This document shows positions 58,946 through 64,000 of a DNA stretch of 64,000 nucleotides, piece after piece (position 1 is the stretch's first letter; each line of letters begins with the position of its first letter). Made by a program: the position numbers and the translations under genes. Source of the DNA: Aminobacter ciceronei (GTDB taxonomy: Bacteria > Pseudomonadota > Alphaproteobacteria > Rhizobiales > Rhizobiaceae); NCBI RefSeq assembly GCF_014138625.1, contig NZ_JACJHY010000012.1, forward strand, positions 62,001 through 126,000, read 5' to 3'. The notes under the pieces are model-generated. The model ran no database searches and was not told the origin of the DNA. It worked only from the letters and a program-made list of their open reading frames with translations.

Positions 58946-59827
58946 ATGAACTGGGATGACGTCCGCATCTTCCTCGCCGTCGCGCGCACCGGCCAGATCC
59001 TCGGTGCGGCACGGCGGCTCGAGCTCAACCACGCAACCGTATCTCGGCGCGTGGCAGCCCTCGAAGAGGCGCTGAAGACAAAACTCTTCCGCCGGCTGAC
59101 CACCGGCAGCGAACTGACGCCCGCCGGCGAGCGCTTCCTCGAAGTCGCCGAGCGCATGGAAGCCGACATGCTGACTGCCCGCGCCGAAATTTCGGGCGAA
59201 GGCGACGAAGTGTCGGGCACGGTGCGCATCGGCGCGCCTGACGGATTCGGCGTTGCCTTCCTGGCGCAACGCCTGGGCACGCTGACCGCCCAGCACGCCG
59301 ACCTGCGCATCCAGCTCGTTCCGGTCCCAAGGACATTTTCACTGTCGCGGCGCGAGGCAGATATCGCCATCACCACCGAGCGGCCGAGCGAAGGCCGACT
59401 GGTGGCGGCAAAGCTTGTCGACTATTCGCTCGGCCTGTTTGCTTCCCGCGCCTATGTCGAACAATGCGGCCTCCCCACCTCGCGTCCCGAGCTTTCGGCC
59501 CACCGCCTGATCGGCTACGTACCCGACCTCGTGGTCAGCTCATCGCTCGACTACGCCGCCGAGTTCAGCCCGTCATGGGAGTCCGCCTTCTCGATTTCGT
59601 CCGCGCTCGGGCAGGTCGAGGCGGTGCGCTCAGGCGCTGGCATCGGCATACTGCACACCTTCATTGCCCGCAGGATTGCCGACATCGTGCCGGTAACGGC
59701 GATCCCGCCAATCCGCCGCGCCTACTGGCTTGTCTATCACGAGTCCGTCCGGCCATTGCGCCGCATCCAGACGGTGGCGGGCTTCATCACCAAAGCTGTG
59801 GAACGCGAGCGGGCGCTGTTCATCTGA
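58946..59827 (+). CDS. LysR-family transcriptional regulator next to mmsA
   Basis: A 293-residue regulator with an N-terminal helix-turn-helix (MNWDDVRIFLAVARTGQILGAARRLELNHATVSRRVAALE) and the C-terminal ligand domain (VRIGAPDGFGVAFLAQRL). The 176-bp divergent spacing from mmsA is the usual LysR-target layout, so it probably controls mmsA. The effector is not known. Confidence 0.9.
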   Translation: MNWDDVRIFLAVARTGQILGAARRLELNHATVSRRVAALEEALKTKLFRRLTTGSELTPAGERFLEVAERMEADMLTARAEISGEGDEVSGTVRIGAPDGFGVAFLAQRLGTLTAQHADLRIQLVPVPRTFSLSRREADIAITTERPSEGRLVAAKLVDYSLGLFASRAYVEQCGLPTSRPELSAHRLIGYVPDLVVSSSLDYAAEFSPSWESAFSISSALGQVEAVRSGAGIGILHTFIARRIADIVPVTAIPPIRRAYWLVYHESVRPLRRIQTVAGFITKAVERERALFI

Positions 59828-59887
59828 ACAGCCTTCCGACAAGCTCACACATCCGCTAACGTCGGTACTCCAACCGAGGAAACCGAT

Positions 59888-60517
59888 TTGCTGCCCCGTC
59901 CCTACGCAGAATTGCTGCGCAAGGCCCGGCGCGCCACGAGGCGCGCCGATGAGGCCGAAGATCTGTTGCAGACGGTTCTGGTCGCGGCGGTCGAGGCGGG
60001 GCGCACCGACCTGTCGAATGTCGAGAACCGGCGCTGGCTTGAAGGCGCATTGCGACGCCGCGCCGCCTTCGACGCGCGTTCGGCAGTTCGGCGCAGAAAA
60101 CGAGAACAACCTTTCGCAGCCATCAGCTGCGAGCCAAAGCCCCAAGAAGCCTTGCCGGTCAGGTTCGTCGCGACCTTGCCCCCTGGCTTGCGCACGACGA
60201 CGCTGCTGGCGCTGACAGGCCATACGCGGCAGGAAATCGCCTGGCTGCAGCACCTCGCCGATCCGGCCTTGCGGCAGCGCATCGCAGAAATCCGGCGGCG
60301 CTGGTTGGCCTATGGCGGTGGCTCCTTTGGGGAAATTCCGGGCCTGACCGGCACTCTTGCCTTCGGCAGCATCAGGCGTTCCCTGCTCGCTTTGGCCAGG
60401 CAACCGGGCGCCCTGCTCGCCAGCCACGACCCCGACGGGCACCTTTTTGTCGTCGGCACCTCACAAAACCCGGCGGCACGGCAACTCAACAGGCGTGCAA
60501 CCGACCTCACGGAGTGA
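59888..60517 (+). CDS. Sigma-factor-like protein
   Basis: A 209-residue protein with sigma-70 region 2 features (DEAEDLLQTVLVAAVEAGR and NRRWLEGALRRRAAFDARSAVRRRKRE) and a weaker region-4-like part (LPPGLRTTTLLALTGHTRQEIAWLQHL). The C-terminal 70 residues have no clear family. The start is TTG at 59888, with GAGG about 9 nt upstream. The VOC-family gene follows 4 bp later, so the two form an operon. It may be a divergent ECF sigma factor or a domesticated DNA-binding protein; no anti-sigma factor is visible. Confidence 0.75.
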   Translation: MLPRPYAELLRKARRATRRADEAEDLLQTVLVAAVEAGRTDLSNVENRRWLEGALRRRAAFDARSAVRRRKREQPFAAISCEPKPQEALPVRFVATLPPGLRTTTLLALTGHTRQEIAWLQHLADPALRQRIAEIRRRWLAYGGGSFGEIPGLTGTLAFGSIRRSLLALARQPGALLASHDPDGHLFVVGTSQNPAARQLNRRATDLTE

Positions 60518-60521
60518 CCAT

Positions 60522-60923
60522 ATGTTCGGCAAAAGCAAACTGGGTAACATCTGCTACTACGTCTCGAACATCGACAAGACCGAAGCCTTCTATCGCGATG
60601 TCATGGGTCTCGAGCTCCAGCGCATGGAAGGCGACGCCGACACCGCCGGCGACTGGCTGCTCGCCAATACCGCCAATGGCGTCGACCTGATCTTCTTTGC
60701 GATGGAGTCCCGGCCCGGCAACTCACCGATCATCGTCTTCGAGATCGCCGACGGCGGCATCGATGACATCGTGTCGACGCTGGCCGACAATGGCGTGACC
60801 ATCGTCACCCCGGTGAGCCACGCGCCGGGCGGATGGTCATCCGAATTCACCGATCCCGACGGCCACGTCATCTCGATGTACCAATCGGCGGAGGCGCCGC
60901 GCTCGCTGAAGAAGGTGGCCTGA
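60522..60923 (+). CDS. VOC-family (glyoxalase-like) protein
   Basis: A 133-residue vicinal-oxygen-chelate protein with two beta-alpha-beta-beta-beta units: GNICYYVSNIDKTEAFYRDVMGLELQRM and FEIADGGIDDIVSTLADNGV...WSSEFTDPDGHVISMYQ. Possible metal ligands are the Glu/His pair near the second unit. It may be an enzyme or a ligand-binding protein. It starts 4 bp after the sigma-like gene and probably acts with it; a small-molecule sensor role is a guess. Confidence 0.85.
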   Translation: MFGKSKLGNICYYVSNIDKTEAFYRDVMGLELQRMEGDADTAGDWLLANTANGVDLIFFAMESRPGNSPIIVFEIADGGIDDIVSTLADNGVTIVTPVSHAPGGWSSEFTDPDGHVISMYQSAEAPRSLKKVA

Positions 60924-60925
60924 CG

Positions 60926-62179
60926 TCAGGCCCAAAAGCGCTCAGGGCCAAGGCCGCTGATATCGATCTCCGGCTCGCGGCCGGAGATCATGTCGGCAAG
61001 GATTTTCGCCGAACCGCAGGCCATGGTCCAGCCTAGCATGCCGTGGCCCGCGTTGATGTAGAGGTTCGGCAGCTTGGTCCGTCCCAGAACCGGCGGACCG
61101 TCAGGCGTCATCGAACGCAAGCCGCACCAAAAGCGCCCTTCGCGCAGATCGCCGGCATCCGGAAACAGCTCGCTTAGCGCACGCTCGAGCGGCACCCGAC
61201 GCTGCTCGTGCAGGGTCAGATCGAAGCCCGAAATCTCCACGGTGCCGCCGATGCGGATGCGGTCGCCAAGCCGTGTGACGGCGACCGTGCCGGCAACATC
61301 GATAACACTCGAGGCAGGCGCTGCATCGACGTCGGCGATCGGCACCGTCAGCGAATAGCCCTTCAGCGGATAGAGCGGCAGGCGCTGGTGCAGCTTACGC
61401 ATGAAGCGTTCGGAATAGCTGCCCGCCGCCAGAACGAACGCGTCGGCGTCCTCATGGCCGTTGACCGTGACGCGCTGAACTTTCCCGGCCCAGGCATCGA
61501 TCGAAAAGACCTTCTGCCCGAACTTGAACACCACACCGCGCGCGGCGCACAACTCGACCAGGCGCTCGGTGAACAAGCTGCAGTCACCGGTCTCGTCGTC
61601 AGGCAGGCGCAGGCCGCCAGATAAGCTGTGGCGCGAGCGAACAAGACCGGGCTCCACTTCAACGCATCCCGCCGCATCGAGAATTTCGTACGGCACCTCG
61701 AGCCTGTCGAGCACGGCGACATCCGCAGCGATGCCGTCGAGTTGTTCCTGGGTGCGAAACAGTTGCAGCGTGCCATGACTGAGCTCGTCATAGGCGATGC
61801 CGGTGCCTTCGCGCAGCACCCGCAACATGTCGCGGCTGTATTCGGCGAGCGGCACCATCAGCGACTTGTTCGCCTGGTAGCGCTCGGCCGTGCAATTGCG
61901 CAGCACCCGGGCCAGCCACATCCACATCTTGGGGTCGAATTTCGGCCGGAAGGAAAAGGAGTCATCCTTCATGGCGAGCCATTTCAGCGCCTTGAGCGGC
62001 AAGCCAGGTGCTGCCAGAGGCGAGGCACAGCCGGAGGCAATCTCGCCCGAATTGGCATAGCTGGCTTCTTGCGCCGGCCCCTTCTGGCGGTCGTAGACGA
62101 CCACCTCGTGGCCGGCCTCGGCAAGATAGTAGGCAGTCGTCACCCCGATGACGCCGCCGCCGACGACTATGACCTTCAT
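60926..62179 (-). CDS. dadA: D-amino-acid dehydrogenase, DadA-type
   Basis: Membrane-associated flavoprotein that oxidises D-amino acids (chiefly D-alanine) to keto acids, feeding the respiratory chain. It has 417 residues; the FAD motif is VIVVGGGVIGVTTAYYLAEAGHEVVVYDRQ and the C-terminal DadA signature is FWCGLRSMTPDGPPVLG and NAGHGMLGWTMACGS. The ATG at 62179 follows TGGGGG. No alanine racemase is adjacent. It converges with the VOC gene across 2 bp. Confidence 0.93.
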   Translation of the reverse strand: MKVIVVGGGVIGVTTAYYLAEAGHEVVVYDRQKGPAQEASYANSGEIASGCASPLAAPGLPLKALKWLAMKDDSFSFRPKFDPKMWMWLARVLRNCTAERYQANKSLMVPLAEYSRDMLRVLREGTGIAYDELSHGTLQLFRTQEQLDGIAADVAVLDRLEVPYEILDAAGCVEVEPGLVRSRHSLSGGLRLPDDETGDCSLFTERLVELCAARGVVFKFGQKVFSIDAWAGKVQRVTVNGHEDADAFVLAAGSYSERFMRKLHQRLPLYPLKGYSLTVPIADVDAAPASSVIDVAGTVAVTRLGDRIRIGGTVEISGFDLTLHEQRRVPLERALSELFPDAGDLREGRFWCGLRSMTPDGPPVLGRTKLPNLYINAGHGMLGWTMACGSAKILADMISGREPEIDISGLGPERFWA

Positions 62180-62286
62180 TGCGCCCCCAGATACAGGCTC
62201 CGACATATCAGGTCGATTTCGGAGCGTGCATATTCCCGATTTGCGGCTGCTTCGAGCACTCTCCGAAGCGCGGCAGACGGCGCCGG

Positions 62287-62829
62287 TCAGGCCGCAGACG
62301 GGCCCGGATCATCGCCATTTGTCGAGATGTGCCGGATTTTTCCCGGCACGCCAAGAGCTTGCGGCTCATCGGCGCTGAACACCAGCACTGGAAAGCGGCG
62401 TTCAGATGGGTCGGGACGAAGGTCCGGCGTCGCGATGCCCGGCCGCGCCGCCTCGGGCTGGTAGTGAATCTCGTCGACGCAGATGGTCTCGGTTGCACCG
62501 CGGCCGCAGTCGATCGATATCGACTGGCCCTTGCGCAGGCCGAGCAGGGCAAGCCCGCGCGGCACGGTGATCGGGATGATCTGCCCGACCATGCCGTCCA
62601 TCGGCCCATGCGCCACGATCCGGGTATGCGGCGCGCCACCATCGACGCTGAAGGTGACGCGGCTGTTCAGCGTCACCACGTCGGCGTCGGCCTCATTCGA
62701 AAACACGACCTGGGCCGAAGCGAGCTTCCGGCGCAACAGCGCCACCAGCGGACCGCCCGACCAGGCGAGGCGGTCGAGCATCGTCTTGACGATGGCAAAA
62801 TCCTTGGTCGTCAGCTGACATTTGGACAT
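62287..62829 (-). CDS. Rnk/GreA-C-terminal-domain protein
   Basis: A 180-residue protein with a GreA/GreB-type FKBP-like C-terminal domain of the Rnk family (SRVTFSVDGGAPHTRIVAHG...QIIPITVPRGLALLGLRKGQSISI), preceded by a short helical part and followed by a roughly 50-residue extension of no known family. Rnk binds RNA polymerase and affects nucleotide pools and elongation. The ATG at 62829 follows GGAG. A second Rnk-like gene lies directly upstream on the same strand. Confidence 0.85.
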   Translation of the reverse strand: MSKCQLTTKDFAIVKTMLDRLAWSGGPLVALLRRKLASAQVVFSNEADADVVTLNSRVTFSVDGGAPHTRIVAHGPMDGMVGQIIPITVPRGLALLGLRKGQSISIDCGRGATETICVDEIHYQPEAARPGIATPDLRPDPSERRFPVLVFSADEPQALGVPGKIRHISTNGDDPGPSAA

Positions 62830-62933
62830 GGCTTGTCTCCGCAAGCACCGGGTTGTTGCCCGGCATGCAGCGCCAAGGCGTCAAGGTGGACGCGCAGGCG
62901 GGATTTCAGGAGTGGGCTGGCAGGAGCGCGCCG

Positions 62934-63350
62934 TCAGTTGGCGTCCGCACGGGGTGCTTCGACGGTCACGATCTCCAGTTCGAGACGGCGCCCGTCGCGC
63001 GATGTCCAGGCAACTGACTGACCTTCGCGAAGACCGATCAGCGCTGCACCCACCGGCGTCAGGATCGAGACCTTGCCTTCGGCGATGTCGGCCTTGCCGG
63101 GATAGACCAGCGTCACCGTCTTGACCTCGCCGTCGCCGCCGCGGAACGTCACGGTCGAGCCCATGCGCACGACATTGGCCGGGATGCGGCTGAGCGGCTT
63201 GATCTTGGCGCGCTCCATTTCGGCGAGCAGTTCCTCGGCGATTCCAGGTAGACGTTCGAGGCTGGATTCGGCGAGGCCGGTCAGCCTGGCATGATCGTTT
63301 TCGCTCACCACGATCTCATGTTCGCGGCGCTGCTTGATGTTCTGGCGCAA
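62934..63350 (-). CDS. rnk: Nucleoside diphosphate kinase regulator Rnk
   Basis: A 138-residue protein of canonical Rnk length: a short N-terminal coiled-coil part (IVVSENDHARLTGLAESSLERLPGIAEELLAEMERA) and the GreA-like C-terminal domain (MGSTVTFRGGDGEVKTVTLVYPGKADIAEGKVSILTPVGAALIGLREGQSVAW). The start is taken as TTG at 63350 (RQNIKQRREHEI) with GGAG about 8 nt upstream; GTG codons at 63395 and 63362 are alternatives. The neighbouring Rnk paralogue and rppH both concern RNA polymerase or RNA ends. Confidence 0.87.
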   Translation of the reverse strand: MRQNIKQRREHEIVVSENDHARLTGLAESSLERLPGIAEELLAEMERAKIKPLSRIPANVVRMGSTVTFRGGDGEVKTVTLVYPGKADIAEGKVSILTPVGAALIGLREGQSVAWTSRDGRRLELEIVTVEAPRADAN

Positions 63351-63634
63351 TGGATACTCCACGGATTCTCGTCCGGCCGTGGCGGAAACGCTCACGACCG
63401 GTCCGTCCGCGCAAAAGCGGACGTGCCCAAATGTTCAGACCGTTCCGCCCAGCGGCCCGGTGCTCATGATTTCATGCATTGAAAAGTGCCCCGCAGGCTC
63501 GGACGTCGCATAGCGACCGAGCCGGGGCTAGGATCCCGCGATGGGGCAGACCCGGAACAAGGCAAAGCTGCCAATATGAGCGTAAGTGCACATGGCCGGA
63601 GGGTCGCCGACCCCGCCCTGCTTGTCAAGGGCGG
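63351..63634. other. Intergenic region between rppH and rnk
   Basis: Apart from the 15-bp tandem repeats at its rppH edge, I see no coding or RNA gene here. It should hold the rnk promoter on the minus strand, which I cannot place. Confidence 0.5.
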
Positions 63635-63679
63635 CCGGCCAGATGCTATCCGGCCAAGTATTATCCGGCCAGGTGCCTG
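63635..63679. repeat. Three tandem 15-bp units across the rppH stop codon
   Basis: CCGGCCA-initiated units begin at 63635, 63650 and 63665, a period of exactly 15 bp. On the minus strand they read, in the rppH frame, HLAG-stop, YLAG-stop, then HLAG followed by GRP and a third stop. The C-terminal four codons and stop of rppH have thus been copied twice downstream in frame. Confidence 0.8.
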
Positions 63680-64000
63680 AACGCCGCCACGACCTCGTCA
63701 TAGACCTTGCGCTTGAACGGCACGATCAGTTCCGGCAGCTCGAACATCGGCTTCCACGCCCAGCGGTCGAATTCGGCCGAATGGCCGCCCGGCGGCGGGT
63801 TGATGGCGATCTCGCTTTCCTCGCCCTCGAAGCGGAAGGCGAACCATTTCTGCGTCTGGCCGCGATATTTGCCCTTGAGGGCGATGCCGAGCAGATGCGG
63901 CGGCAGGTCGTAGTTGATCCAGTCGGGCGCCTCTGCAAGCAGGCTGACGCTGCGCATGCCGGTCTCTTCATAAAGCTCGCGGAGTGCGGCCGGATACGGA
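63661..64000 (-). CDS. rppH: RNA pyrophosphohydrolase (Nudix), 5' end missing
   Basis: Removes pyrophosphate from the 5' end of mRNA, starting decay. The last 112 residues are present; the start lies beyond the window edge. The visible part begins within the Nudix box ([13 protein letters not shown]) and continues with the RppH-type [31 protein letters not shown] and [29 protein letters not shown]. It could also be called dinucleoside-polyphosphate hydrolase. The stop TAA at 63661-63663 is followed by in-frame copies of the C-terminus. Confidence 0.92.
   Translation of the reverse strand, partial: PYPAALRELYEETGMRSVSLLAEAPDWINYDLPPHLLGIALKGKYRGQTQKWFAFRFEGEESEIAINPPPGGHSAEFDRWAWKPMFELPELIVPFKRKVYDEVVAAFRHLAG

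Overview
This 64-kb, GC-rich, densely coding window is chromosomal backbone from an alphaproteobacterium, most likely a Phyllobacteriaceae rhizobial relative (Mesorhizobium or Aminobacter type). The evidence is an RpoH2-type sigma factor behind an EcfG-type promoter, a CdnL-like CarD next to FdxA and an S4 protein, a SUV3-like helicase, a PhaR/PhaA/PhaB polyhydroxybutyrate (PHB) set, a rhizobial-length pyruvate carboxylase and a liv transporter with a DUF6867-like membrane protein. I see no rRNA, tRNA, insertion sequence, prophage or CRISPR array.

Layout. 1-3.5 kb: 3' part of thiB, then thiP and thiQ (thiamine uptake), with a perfect 37-bp inverted repeat between thiB and thiP. 3.7-9.3 kb: M48 lipoprotein protease, rpoH, a three-gene cystine-type amino-acid ABC transporter and an isochorismatase-fold hydrolase. 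9.6-14.7 kb (minus strand): helicase, S4 protein, fdxA and carD. 14.7-20 kb: a long intergenic region with a diverged 73-bp duplication, then aqpZ, phaB, phaA, phaR, a structured untranslated stretch and a GlcG/HbpS-family gene. 20-28 kb: rpmF, mtgA, ispA, a hybrid histidine kinase with two receivers, a small membrane protein with a PtsN-like protein, a SPOR-domain lytic transglycosylase and ispG. 28-35.4 kb: secreted hypothetical, bdhA with a patatin-like lipase, and an RND efflux pair. 35.4-40.4 kb: a tiny DUF3309 protein behind an EcfG-type promoter, a decayed secreted-protein gene, an NAD-binding epimerase-like gene, LysR, MFS and an SH3-domain protein. 40.4-51 kb: pyc and the branched-chain amino-acid transporter, including a LivG with a histone-H1-like tail and a helix-hairpin-helix domain. 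51.3-55.2 kb: a hydroxyproline catabolic cluster with a divergent GntR regulator. 55.2-64 kb: small secreted and lipoproteins, a DUF2975-XRE pair, mmsA with LysR, a sigma-like protein with a VOC protein, dadA, two Rnk/GreA-C paralogues and the 3' part of rppH.

How it fits together. Genes for PHB synthesis (phaA, phaB), its control (phaR) and its mobilisation (bdhA, possibly the patatin) lie within 14 kb. Amino-acid uptake (cystine-type, branched-chain) and oxidation (hydroxyproline, D-amino acids, methylmalonate semialdehyde) dominate the rest, with pyruvate carboxylase as the anaplerotic link. Two promoters match the general stress sigma factor consensus. A shared AAATCGATTT palindrome links pyc to an MFS gene about 5 kb away. 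The most unusual items are the LivG fusion, the EcfG promoter nested in the RND terminator, the AAATCGATTT operators, the hairpin-rich RNA region after phaR, and two gene 3' ends (mmsA, rppH) duplicated past their stop codons.
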